A stretch of DNA of 64,000 nt, from contig CM065710.1 of NCBI GenBank assembly GCA_017654935.2, positions 13,137,137-13,201,136 on the forward strand, given 5' to 3'. Positions 46,891 to 56,699 of this stretch are shown in pieces (position 1 is the first letter of the stretch; every line of letters begins with the position of its first letter). Below the pieces are notes generated by a model, which did no database searches, was not told the origin of the DNA, and saw nothing but the letters and a program-made list of their open reading frames with translations. Made by a program: the position numbers and the translations under genes. This stretch comes from Phymorhynchus buccinoides. Taxonomy: Eukaryota > Mollusca > Gastropoda > Neogastropoda > Raphitomidae.

Positions 46891-47578
46891 AGTAATAAGA
46901 ACGCATGCGCAGTCACTTTGATAAAAACGGAAGTGACTAGGTTATCGCGCGTGACACAGCGTCTGCTCTTAGAAACAGACAAAACCGGGAACGGCATAAG
47001 CAAAAATAAAATGCGGCGGCAATTTGTTTTTTCCGTAGCAACGTTAAGGTTGCCGTAGCTCCGTAGCAAAGCTTTATTTTTCGTAGCTGCTACGGCCAAA
47101 TCGTAGCAGTAGGCAGGTCTGACACATACACATGGGTGTAACTACACAAAATTAAAAAACCCTGAAAGGCCGGGAACCAGGGGTAATGCTCCCCTGCAGC
47201 TGAAGCAAAAATTGATTTATGAAGGTATTTTAGTTTTACTTTTTCCACAATTTATACAAACGCTTATCTTTAAAGTGTTTGAAAAATACAGTAGACACAC
47301 AAAAGATCTTGTTTGACAAATTCAGGCATGGTAGTGAGGGCAAAGTGGTTTTCAAGGAAAATGGCTGGGGGTCCAGGGGGGCGAAGAAAATTCAATAAAA
47401 TTCAATAAATGAGAGTGACATTTTCACTTTTTTCATGCCATTTCAATGCATTTTTTTAATAATTTTGTTTCAAACTGTTTTGCGGATTTTCCGCGATTCG
47501 CAGAGGTCTACCATGCCTGTGAAATTTAAAAAACAACAACTTCCTTTTCTGGTAAAATTCAAGAACAGGAAATCCTTG

Positions 47579-47878
47579 TATAGAGGGATCCGGGATAGCG
47601 TCATAATGTCACGTGATTTTGTTGGTAACGAAAGTCGGACGCCATTTTGGCTGGAGCGCCGTTTTGGTTCAGATTACAGAGGTGAGCGTCAGTGAGTTTC
47701 GACAAATCGTCACAATGGTAATAAACTGTGCAGTAGTTAAATGTTCAGGACTAAAAGCAAACATCAGAATACATTGCGTTCCACCGCCAAGTATCTTAGC
47801 AACCCGAATAATCCAGCCGTCATGGCCGACAGAGGTGACATTCTCATTTGCATACATGAACCCGGATCCCTCTATACC
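47579..47878 (+). mobile_element. MITE with possible THAP-domain start
   Basis: Ends TATAGAGGGATCCGGG/CCCGGATCCCTCTATA. Plus-strand frame from 47715 begins MVINCAVVKCSG, like the M-x-x-x-C-x-x-x-x-C start of a THAP zinc finger (P-element/THAP9 type). It is inserted in a copy of the 12116-12391 repeat, whose intact version (CTTGTAAACCAGG) gives the empty site. Confidence 0.5.
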
Positions 47879-47908
47879 AGGAAAAGTTGCACCCAGGCAC
47901 ACACACAT

Positions 47909-48392
47909 TACATAGCTGCCAACTTTTCCCAAACAAACTCCTGGAGGGAGATTGGTGATCTTCGATTGCCGTCCTCCCTTCATACGACACGTTTACTGTG
48001 CAGCGGCAAACTGTGCAAAAAGCACAGTATTTGTCCTGAGGACAGCTGTCGATGAAGTCAAATGCTTTGTATTCTTCTGAAAAGACGGTCTTCCATTTCT
48101 TCGTTTTCTCCTTTGCCTTCGGCATCGTGGCGAGGTTACTTCAATGGCGGCGTGAGACAGGCCTAAAGACCGCCAAACAAAGGATTGCAGGAGGAAGTAG
48201 CCCCCGCTTCCGACATGCGCAGTACGAACTCTGCTCCGCGAGAGCTTCCTGAAACCCAGTTTCAGTTTTCGGGTTTCATAACACTCGTTTCTGAGGTCAT
48301 CTAAGCTGGAAATTTTGAAATCCGGGAGTTTCACATGAATTCCGGGAAGACCGGGAGAGGTGACAAAATTTACCGGGAGGGTTGGCAGGTAT
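47909..48392 (-). mobile_element. Non-autonomous element (CATACCTGCCAAC ends) with zinc-finger relic
   Basis: Ends CATAGCTGCCAAC and GTTGGCAGGTATG. On the minus strand from 48125: MPKAKEKTKKWKTVF, then CAFCTVCRCTVNVSYEGRTA, a BED-like finger of the hAT transposase type, cut after about 60 residues. Confidence 0.55.
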
Positions 48393-48430
48393 GCAATACA
48401 GCATAGTACCATACACCATAACATACTAAG

Positions 48431-49003
48431 TACCGTATTTTTCGGATCATTAGGCGCTGCTGTGCATAAGGCGAATAGGGCATTTTTCAAGAAAAATCTG
48501 AAAAAATTCAAGTAAAAGGCGCCCTCGTTTATAAGGCAAAAGAAAGTTGAAGTTTGAAGCCCGTACACGTCCTGTAAATGCTTACCGACCGCCATTACTG
48601 CTGTCATAAACGAGAGTTGGCTCCCTTCTCAAATAATCGAAACTTCCGTTTTTGCGACTTCCGGTTCTTGTGTTTGGACTTTTCTTCGCGAAAACTTAGT
48701 AGAATTATGGCATTTTAAGCTCTACAACGATGCTTTTTACATCCAATTAAGGGTTATGGCATCTGTTGGATGGTATCTCGGACGATAATAGGGATTTTGA
48801 AGCATTTTAACGTGAGTATTTCGTCGTATCGGCGACTCATTACCACTTTCGATGTTGTGACTCACAGTAGACTGTACTGAGTACGGCAATCGTTGCCCCT
48901 CTCTTCTCACGATTTTGTTCACTAATAGGGCGCCCTCGTTTATTAGGCGCATAGGTCGAAATTGGAGAAAAAAGTATCGCCTTATAATCAAAAAATCACG
49001 GTA
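48431..49003. mobile_element. Long family C element ending at a splice donor
   Basis: TACCGTATTTTTCGGATCAT at the left and ATAATCAAAAAATCACGGTA at the right. The right end is about 12 bp from the donor (49017) of exon 49018. Confidence 0.6.
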
Positions 49004-49017
49004 ACTCAATAACTCAC

Positions 49018-49187
49018 TCTGGCTGCCCCTCCACAGAGATGTAGCCCAGCACACTCTTTTCGCTGGGCACCTCCAGCACCCGGTCGATGACGTGGATCAC
49101 CGCCTGGCCCGCCTGGATGTTGGGCCGAAGCAGCCGGGCTCCGTTGGCGTAGTACTCTGTCGGGCCCGCCAGACCCCCCGCTGTGTT
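49018..49187 (-). CDS. FAS1 domain A, C-terminal exon
   Basis: Encodes residues 1-56 of the model plus two bases of residue 57. YYANGARLLRPNI (12-24) and AVIHVIDRVLEVP (29-41) are the paired final strands of a FAS1 domain, the second carrying the H-x-I-D signature. The linker SVLGYISVEGQP leads to domain B. The acceptor follows CTCCTCAACCAG (49188-49189) and the donor is GTGAGT. The exon ends in phase 2 (CCA GA) and the next exon supplies C, making Asp. An alternative acceptor 7 nt further in (ACAG) would change the incoming phase, so phase 0 is preferred but not certain. A terminal-inverted-repeat element ends about 15 bp beyond the donor at 49003. Confidence 0.85.
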
Positions 49188-49591
49188 CTGGTTGAGGAGA
49201 GATTGGCAGAACCGTGCATGACGAAAATTTAAAGTGAAAAAAACACCCCACAAAAAACAAACCACCATGTTTTAGCCCTTTCCTTTTTTTTTGTTTTGTT
49301 TTTTGTTTTTTGCTGTCCCATCTTCTGGGCCGCTCGTTCCAAATCCCAATTCGCAGCTTAGTCCCCGGTTTGTTCAAGTCACAGAATCGGGCCAAGTCCA
49401 GCAGTCCAAGGGGAGCGAATCTATGCTAGGCCATCACCGCCAGCCAATGCAGATTTTGTCATTATATTTTCTTACTATTTCATCAGTCACATTATAAGGC
49501 GCAGGGGTCTGAGTCTAGGAAAAAAAAGTATCGCCTTATAGTCCGTACAATACGATAGTAATAATAATAGTCTATCATTTTCTATGTTACT

Positions 49592-49839
49592 TTAACCCTT
49601 TCACCGCCAGCCATATTTCAGCCACAAATGTCCATTAGATTTACCTGGGTAGAGAACAAAATCCATCTGCAGTATTGGGGGATTCTTCTGTGACATATAT
49701 AAAAATAAGGTCTATCCTTACTTCCCAAAACTAAGACAATAGGGTCTTTGGATAATAGACCACAGTTTGATGCCTTTTAGTGACATAGGTGTTAAATCAC
49801 TGTGGTGTTGAAATGCGACTTTGGCGGTGAAAGGGTTAA
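49592..49839. mobile_element. piggyBac-like MITE (family A)
   Basis: Complete copy with TTAA borders, just before the donor minisatellite. Confidence 0.75.
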
Positions 49840-50691
49840 TCCCTTCACTGCCAGAGGAAAACGGATAAATTATAAATTTTTACCCCTTCCCTGCGCACTC
49901 TTTTGCTGAGACAGTGCAATACTATGATGGATTACCTACCCCTTCCCTGCGCACCCTTTTGCTGAAACAGTACAATACGATATATGTATACTATGACGGA
50001 TTACCTACCCCTTCCCTGCGCACTCTCTGAAACAGTACAATACGATATATGTATACTATGACGGATTACCTACCCCTTCCCTGGCGCACTCTTTTGCAGT
50101 ACAGTACAATACGATATATGTATACTATGATGGATTACCTACCCCTTCCCTGCGCGCACTCTGCCCCTTTTTAGCGGCCTTCCAAACAGTACAATACGGA
50201 TATATGTATACTATGATGGATTACCTACCCCTTCCCTGCGCACCCTTTTGCTGAAACAGTGCAATACTATGATGGATTACCTACCCCTTCCCTGCATCAC
50301 TCTTTAGCTGAAACAGTGCATTACTATGATGGATTACCTACCCCTTAAATTTCCCTGCACACTCTTTTGCTGAAACAGTGCAATACTATGATGGATTACC
50401 TACCCCTTCCCTGCACGCTCTTTTGCTGAAACAGTGCATTACTATGATGGATTACCTACCCCTTATTTCCCTGCACGCTCTTTTGCTGAGACAGTATTTG
50501 GTATATTCTGGTCACAGAGACATATCTCTGTGAAATACGGGCTGCTCTCCCCCGGAGAGCGCATCACCGCCAAGTGCAGCGCTTACTCTTTTTTTTTAAA
50601 GTGGAGGGTGGGGGCCAGGGTGGAGGAGGTGGGGGGCACACTTGGAAACCTAGCTATCAATTTGGCCATACAGGCAGCGGGATTTCTCACT

Positions 50692-51145
50692 GCGCTGACA
50701 ACTTTCCACTGCCGTGGTATTTACGTGCGGAAAACGCACTGTTCAGACTAGCTTTAAGTCCCCGCATCCGAAGGACTTGACGTTCAGCTTCGTTTCCTGT
50801 AAAACTAGCAAAGAAAAAACGCGGGAGGCCGGATCGAACCCGGGTCACTCCCGCTGCGACAGTCACGTCATTACATTTGGCAGGCGAACGTCTCAGGGCT
50901 CCCAATCGTCCCGCAAACGAGGGGTCCCAATGGACTCCTTCACTTACAGTTATAGGAGGAGCCCTAGAGGCGGGACAGAGGGTCCAGTGCATAGTGGACG
51001 CTAAAATAATTTTTCTAGTGCAATCCCTGGGACCCCCTGTGCATTCTTTTTAGGGTGTCCTGTCAATTTTAGTGATGTCATAGAACCCCCCCCACCCCAA
51101 ATGTTGGTCCCTGGAGCCCTGCGTCTTAACCACTCTGCCACCTTT
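50692..51145 (-). mobile_element. SINE family U copy split by a hAT-like MITE
   Basis: CACTGCCGTGGTATTTACGT to GGCAGGCGAACGTCT matches family U. The head resumes after 51120 (CGTCTTAACCACTCTGCCAC). The break is filled by an element with CAGGGCTCC/GGAGCCCTG ends. Confidence 0.65.
50896..51120. mobile_element. hAT-like MITE (CAGGGCTCC ends) inside a SINE
   Basis: Terminal inverted repeats CAGGGCTCC … GGAGCCCTG, with CGTCT repeated at both borders as the visible part of the target duplication. It sits within SINE family U. Confidence 0.6.
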
Positions 51146-51361
51146 GTCCCTGCTCACAATGCTGCGATGGATCCCTACCCCTTCCCTGCGCACTCTTTTG
51201 CTAACATTACAATACGTATATTTATACTAGATGGATTACCTACCCCTTCCCTGCGCCTCTTTTGCTGAAAACAGTACCATACACTATAGCATACTATGAT
51301 GGAGTACTCCCCTTCCTGGCGCACATCTTTTGCTGAAACAGTACAATACGATATATGTATA

Positions 51362-51886
51362 CAGACAAACCCTATTTTAGACTTCCCAAAATGTCCGGAA
51401 AATCGGTCGTGAATTGGAGGGGTCTTATGACGGAGGTTTTCACTGCAGCCGTATAAAGAAAAAGTTCAGCACAGTTCTAATCTCTTCTTCATGCACACAT
51501 ACAATGACCTATTAAAACTGGATTTGGTCTTTCCCTCCATAGATTGTGCATCGATGTATTACAGTTTCACTTCGCCACTTCTTTAATCACCTCCACTCTC
51601 TCCAAATCATGGTTTTCTTTTTCAAGTCAGTGTTTTCGTGCTTTTCCTACGCTCTCCGCCATCTTTTCCACAACAAGGTGGAAGCGACTCCGGCTTTCCA
51701 GGCCCTGACCGTGGTTTTTATCCCTTGCTCAAGCGTCTATGCAGACAACAGCAACGGTCGTTAAAAACAACAAATGGCGGTCTAAGTCGGTTTTAGAGAG
51801 TCGTTTTACGAGAGGTCGTTTACATAGTAAATGCTCTGTGCCAACAAATCCGGTCTCAATGAGAGGTGGTCGCTTGGGTTTGTCTG
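51362..51886. mobile_element. Mariner-like MITE family E, reversed, inside the donor minisatellite
   Basis: CAGACAAACCCTATTTTAGA … GGGTTTGTCTG with TA at both borders. It lies between the last array unit and exon 51907, and is indel-rich compared with the other copies. Confidence 0.7.
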
Positions 51887-51906
51887 TACTATGATGGATT
51901 ACCTAC

Positions 51907-52013
51907 CCCTTCCTGGCACCTCCTTTTGCTGAGGAAGATGAGGTGCTGTGGGTGGATCGACTCTGCTCTCCGGTTGTTGTCAGGGTAGATGTCGTCCGTA
52001 CCTCTTTAGGGTA
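51907..52013 (-). CDS. FAS1 domain A, internal exon, probably frameshifted by a 1-nt error
   Basis: The acceptor TTTCAG lies at 52017-52014, after a T-rich tract, and the donor GTAGGT at 51906-51901. Read from the acceptor in phase 0 it begins YPKEVR; shifted by one base after that it gives TDDIYPDNNRRAES followed by IHPQHLIFLSKR. The H-L-I segment fits the middle of a FAS1 domain (compare LLH and LARHI in the exons at 43501 and 19403). Neither frame alone is convincing. The length is 107 nt, one short of the 108 expected for a phase 0 to 0 exon feeding the phase-0 exon at 49187. The surrounding 50-55 kb is rich in small indels, so a base-calling deletion is more likely than true loss. The donor end is the template of the minisatellite downstream. 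Confidence 0.5.
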
Positions 52014-52134
52014 CTGAAATTTAAAAAAAACACAAAGAAAAACAAAGAGTAATTATAGAGACATTACAGTAGAACCTCCCTAAGATCAGACCTTCAAAAT
52101 CATCCAAAACGAGCAATCATCTGCGTTAGCTTTG

Positions 52135-53125
52135 TTGCGAGAGCGTCAGACGGAGAGAAAGAGAGAGAGAGAGAGAGAGAGCAGAGGAGAGAGAGAGAGA
52201 GAGAGAGAGCGAGAAGAGGAGACTGAGAGCGAGAGGGAGGGAGGGAGGGAGGGAGGCGGAGAGAGAGAGAGATAGAGAGAGAGAGACAGACAGAGGAGAG
52301 AGTGAGAGCAAGAGGGAGGTAGGGAGGGAGGGAGGGGGGAGGGAAGAGAGAGCGAAGAGATAGAGAGAGAGAGCCAGAGAGAGGAGTGAGAGCGAGAGGG
52401 AGGAGGGAGGGAGGGAGAGAGAGAGAGAGATGAAGAGAGAGAGAGCCGAGAGAGAGCGAGAGCGAGGGAGGGAGAGGAGGGAGAAAGTAGTGGGAAGGGG
52501 AGAAGAGAGTGACAGAGTGACAGCGAGAGATTGAGGAGCGAGAGGGAGTGAGGGGAGGGAGGGAGAGAGAGAGAGAGAGGAGAGAGAGAGAAGAGAGAGT
52601 AGAAGAGAGAGAGAGAGAACAGAGAGAGAGAGAGAGAGAGACGCGAGAGAGTGAGAGAGAGAGTCAGACAGAGAGAAAGAGAGAGAGAGGAGAAGAGAGA
52701 GAGAGAGAGAGAGATAGAGAGAGAGAGAAGAGAGAGAGACAGAGGAGAGAGGAGAGCGAGAGGGAGGGAGGGAGGGAGTGAGGGAGAAGGGAGAGAGAGA
52801 TAGAGAGAGAGACGAGAACAGAGAAGGAGTGAGAGGCAAGAGGGAGGTTGGGGGAGGGGGAGGGGTGAGGGAGGGAGGGAGAGAGAGAGGAGGAGAGAGA
52901 ACCCGAGAGAGGAGAGAGGAGCGAGAGAGAGAGTGACAGACAGAGAGAGAGGGAGTGAGAGAGGCATGGAGGGAGGGAGGGAGGGAGGAGGAGAGAGAGA
53001 GGAGAGAGGAGAGAGAGAGAGAGAGAGTAAGAGAGAGAGATAGAGAGTGATAGCGAGAGGAGGGAGGGAGGAGGAAGGGAGGGAAGAGAGAGAGGAGAGA
53101 GAGAGCAGAGAGAGAGAAGAGAGTT
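52135..53125. repeat. 1-kb degenerate GA/GGGA array
   Basis: Nearly pure purine with recurring blocks of (GA)n then (GGGA)3-4 and a GAGCGAGAGGGAGG motif, period roughly 70-100 bp. The 384-residue Ser/Leu minus-strand frame is a by-product. Confidence 0.9.
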
Positions 53126-53639
53126 GATGCGTTATGCCCACTGATTGCACATGGGTGTATTGTTTGCCTTGGTGGGGTGAGTGGTGGTTGGATGGTAATT
53201 GTGTGTTTTGTGTGTGTGTGTGCCATGTGTGCACGCATGCGCGCGAGAGTAGGTGTTGTGTATGTGGTGCGTACGTGCATGCCTGCGTTCTATGTGTGGT
53301 GTATGCTTATTTGGCATGTGTGTGATCGATTATATTTTTGCTGTTGTTGAATTTCTTGCTTTTTAATTTTTTTTTGGTTTAAGCGCACTTATAGAGCTCC
53401 ACTTTGGTGGAGGATGCTCTATATAAATGATTCACTATTATTATATATATGTACAAAGGAACAGAGTCGAGAGATAGAGAGAGAGAGAGGGATAGATAGA
53501 AGAGAGAGAGAGAGAGAGACGAGAGTGAGAGTGTGTGTGTTAAAATGTCACTGTTTTGACCTTACCTAAGTTACCGACAGAAATAGACATGGAGTTGACA
53601 CAGATTCACTGTTTTCACAGCCCTGACATGGCTCTTAGT

Positions 53640-54640
53640 TGCGACGGGGCTAGATCTTACTCTTAACCCTGTCAAAGCCAAAGTCGCATTTTTTAGTAGC
53701 ACCAATTGATTTAACAAAACCTATCTCACTAAATGCATCAATTGGGGTCTATTGTCCAAAGACCCCATTGTCTTAGTTTTGGGAATTAAGGATAGACCTT
53801 GCCTTTTGTTTGTGGTGTCACAGCCCTCGACATGGCCTTAAGTTGTCGAGGGGCTATAATCTTAATCTTAAACCTTTCACCGCCCAAGTCGCATTTTAGC
53901 ACTCACATTGATTTAACACCATGTCACTAAAAGGCAATCAAATTGGGGTCTATTGTCCAAAGAATTGTTCCAAAAAGACACCCCATGTCTTAGTTTTTGT
54001 TTTGGGAAGTAAGGATAGACCTTGTTTGTTGTGTGTCCACAAGCCCTGACAATGGCCTTCAGTAAGTTGTCGACCGGGGCTATAATCGTTAATCTTAACC
54101 CTTTTTTCACCGCAAAGTCCGCGTTTTAAGCACACATTGATTTATTTGAGATTAACACCTATGTCACTATAAAAAAGGCAATCAAATTGGGGGTCTACAT
54201 TGTCCAAAGACCCCATTGTCCTTAGTTTTTTTGGGAAGTAAAGTATAGACCTTGTTTGTTGGTGTCACACAAAGCCCCCCCCCCCCTTTGACCTGGTCTT
54301 ATCCCCTTAAGTTGTCCGACGGGGCTATAATCTTAATTAATCTTACCCCTTTCAGCATTCACCGCCAAAGTCGCATTTTACAGCCATACATTGATTTAAT
54401 AACACCTATGGTCACTAGAAGAGGCATCAAATTGGGGGTCTATTGTCCAAAGACCGCATGTCTTAGTGTTTTGAAGTAAGGATAAGACGCTTGTTTACAA
54501 ATTGCCACAGAAGAATCCCTACCCAATAACTGCAGATGGATTTTGTTCTCTATTTGTTCCTCTACCCAGGTAAAGGTAAATTTAATGGAATGGAACATTT
54601 TTGTCTGAAAATAAATGTCCTGGCGTGAAAGGTTAAAGTC
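53640..54640. repeat. Four-unit tandem array derived from piggyBac-like MITE A
   Basis: Units of ~225-245 bp near 53640, 53860, 54085 and 54340 each join CACCGCAAAGTCGCATTTTA-type MITE sequence to GGGGCTATAATCTTAATC. Many 1-5 nt indels between units. Confidence 0.75.
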
Positions 54641-54779
54641 CAAGAGAAAATGATAGACTATTTATTACTATCGTATTTGTAACGGACTATAAGGCTATAC
54701 TTTTTTTTTCACTATACTTCTGGACCCCTGCGCCTTATAATGTGACATGATGAAATATAGTAAGAAAATATAAATGACA

Positions 54780-54920
54780 AATTCTGCATTTTCTTTCAGG
54801 CGCCCTTCTGTCTGGAACCCCTACCAATATGAACTTCATTGGTTCTGCTAAATCTTTTTCCAGTCTTTCGAAACCCAGCTCTTAAAACTCACCTCTTCCC
54901 GGCAATACCTCTGATTCTTC
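54780..54920 (+). mobile_element. Short reverse-transcriptase C-terminal relic
   Basis: Plus-strand coding resembles the PSVWNPLP … FRN-ALKTHLF pattern seen at the C terminus of many animal LINE reverse transcriptases (W-N-x-LP … F-K-x-x-LK-THLF). It contains small indels. Length about 45 codons, clearly a fragment. Confidence 0.45.
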
Positions 54921-55112
54921 CTTGTCCTGTTTCCTGCCTTAAAATATGTCCCCCCACATTTGTGGGTGGGTGGGTGCGCGCGTATGTGGGTGTGTGGCGG
55001 GTGCGTGCTTGCGTGCGCGTTGTTTATGGCTGTGTGCATGTTTTGGTGATAGTTGATATTGTAGTAGCTTATTTATGATTTATTGTATTTATTTAAAACA
55101 TAAATAAGTAGA

Positions 55113-55612
55113 NNNNNNNNNNNNNNNNNNNNNNNNNNNNNNNNNNNNNNNNNNNNNNNNNNNNNNNNNNNNNNNNNNNNNNNNNNNNNNNNNNNNNNNN
55201 NNNNNNNNNNNNNNNNNNNNNNNNNNNNNNNNNNNNNNNNNNNNNNNNNNNNNNNNNNNNNNNNNNNNNNNNNNNNNNNNNNNNNNNNNNNNNNNNNNNN
55301 NNNNNNNNNNNNNNNNNNNNNNNNNNNNNNNNNNNNNNNNNNNNNNNNNNNNNNNNNNNNNNNNNNNNNNNNNNNNNNNNNNNNNNNNNNNNNNNNNNNN
55401 NNNNNNNNNNNNNNNNNNNNNNNNNNNNNNNNNNNNNNNNNNNNNNNNNNNNNNNNNNNNNNNNNNNNNNNNNNNNNNNNNNNNNNNNNNNNNNNNNNNN
55501 NNNNNNNNNNNNNNNNNNNNNNNNNNNNNNNNNNNNNNNNNNNNNNNNNNNNNNNNNNNNNNNNNNNNNNNNNNNNNNNNNNNNNNNNNNNNNNNNNNNN
55601 NNNNNNNNNNNN
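55113..55612. other. Assembly gap of exactly 500 N
   Basis: A round 500-N run marks a gap of unknown true size. It may hide the first-half exon of FAS1 domain A, which is missing between 52013 and 55892. Confidence 0.99.
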
Positions 55613-55891
55613 AACAAACACAAATATTAGAGGAACAATGCACAATAACAAATACAGCATCAACATATGGCGAGCATACATCCACTATGAAAATAATTGA
55701 AGATACGCTACGGGATCAAAGATTACTGATCTAATAACTGATATGGGAACAAAAATTAATTAACGGCATGAAACAATGCTCACCATAATCAATTTACTAA
55801 AGAATACTGTCACCTAGATATATGAACACCACGCGTGGACAGAGAGAGAAAGAGAGAGAGACAGACAAAAAAAACCAACATGTGGCCTCAC

Positions 55892-56039
55892 ATGAGCCAG
55901 TCTTCGCAGAAGATGGTGTTAGGGACATCCCTGTTGGGCGCGCCGGGCACAGCGTCTATGAAGTGAACAAAGCCGTTGGTCACAGCCACGTCCGGCCGGA
56001 CAACGCGCGCCTTCACGTAGCCAGACTCTATCCACGTTT
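55892..56039 (-). CDS. Second copy of FAS1 domain C C-terminal exon
   Basis: Same 148-nt exon as 31067-31214, with intact acceptor (TTTCTTTTTAG) and donor (CAT|GTGAGG). Three bases differ, all at third codon positions and synonymous (Arg316, Asp339, Val340). It lies in the right-hand duplicated block just after the 500-N gap. It may be an exon of a duplicated domain upstream in the same gene, of a paralogous gene, or the other allele placed here by scaffolding. The absence of amino-acid change shows selection still acts or that the copy is very young. No compatible phase-2-to-0 exon was found between it and 52013. Confidence 0.8.
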
Positions 56040-56197
56040 CTAAAAAGAAACACACACACACAAAAAAAACCCACCACCGGTTTGGCTGTGTACAGATTAT
56101 ATGCAGAACTTCTGCACGGAAAATAGGCATGTGCATATTTGTTCCTTATTTTTCTTACTTATTTACAGGTTTCCACGTGGAAATTCCGTGTATGTGT

Positions 56198-56699
56198 CAG
56201 GCATGAAAACTACTGTTCCCCCAAAAAGAGGAGATTTTTTCAGCCGAGAAATCCTTCCACCATAGGATTTTCGGCTGACGTCAGAAGTTTTGTTGAGCGG
56301 GAGGGGGGGGGGGACTGGGTGAGGGGGGGTTGAGACTGTTACGAAAAAAATTTTCCGGTACACATAACTAGCGTCAGAACTTTTGTTCAGCGGGGGGAAT
56401 GGAAACAGCGGAGCTGTTTTCATGCCTGATATAATTCCTTCTTCTTTTTCACCCATTCTTCGTGCACAGCTTGCTCTTCAGACGCCATTTTGGAAGTGAT
56501 GACGTCGGGAGGAGGAGAAGGCGCGAAATGATGATCGTGCCATTTAAAGACCCAGCATGCCGAGTTTTTAATTTGATTTTCGATTTTTTTTTTTTTTAGG
56601 TGGAGATTTTTTTTTTTTTTTTAGGCGGAGATTGGTCGATTTCTGGAGAAAAAAAATTAGGTGGAGAAGGCGGAGAAAACGGAGATGTTTTCATGCCTG
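56198..56699. mobile_element. hAT-like MITE (CAGGCATGAAAAC ends), filled/empty site pair
   Basis: Perfect 13-bp ends CAGGCATGAAAAC/GTTTTCATGCCTG; ATGTGT directly repeated at 56192-56197 and 56700-56705. The left duplicate at about 31690 has one ATGTGT and no element, giving the empty site. A second internal CATGCCTG end near 56430 hints at a nested or composite structure. Confidence 0.8.

Larger units (their letters stand above)
49887..51361. repeat. ~57-82 bp minisatellite carrying the splice donor of exon 51907, interrupted
   Basis: About thirteen units start near 49887, 49929, 49991, 50051, 50132, 50215, 50273, 50330, 50392, 50449, 51173, 51230 and 51298; the fourteenth is the exon junction at 51891-51930. 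On the minus strand each has GCAAAAGAGTGCGCAGGGAA followed by GTAGGTAATCC, matching the exon end and donor. Most also have a TACTGTTTCAG just before. The array is broken by SINE and MITE sequence (about 50500-51170) and by a mariner-like MITE (51362-51886). Small indels are frequent. Confidence 0.85.
15059..52013 (-). other. Gene model: GPI-anchored multi-FAS1 (fasciclin-1-like) protein, 5'-incomplete
   Basis: Eleven exons (49018-49187, 44221-44398, 43501-43624, 41156-41300, 39151-39304, 34325-34457, 31067-31214, 27291-27435, 23468-23602, 19403-19523, 15059-15300) have AG/GT borders and compatible phases. They sum to 1695 nt, or 564 codons plus a TAG stop, with no internal stop. Each full domain uses the same phase scheme: first-half exon 2 to 0, middle 0 to 1, last 1 to 2. 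FAS1 signatures recur: a T-hydrophobic-F-hydrophobic-P strand (residues 87-91, 230-234, 414-418) and an H-x-I-D strand (32-35, 182-185, 327-330, 510-513). The protein ends in a hydrophobic tail typical of GPI signals. Four FAS1 domains plus GPI is known for fasciclin-1, a surface adhesion protein; orthology here is inferred. An upstream exon (51907-52013) is likely. The start codon, signal peptide and promoter are not in view. Confidence 0.85.

Noticed and set aside
52126..53280. 384- and 362-residue Ser/Leu-rich open frames
   Set aside because: They are the complement of a 1-kb GA/GGGA array; any frame through it stays open.
55073..55685. Open frames of about 200 residues
   Set aside because: They run through the 500-N gap and contain no sequence information.
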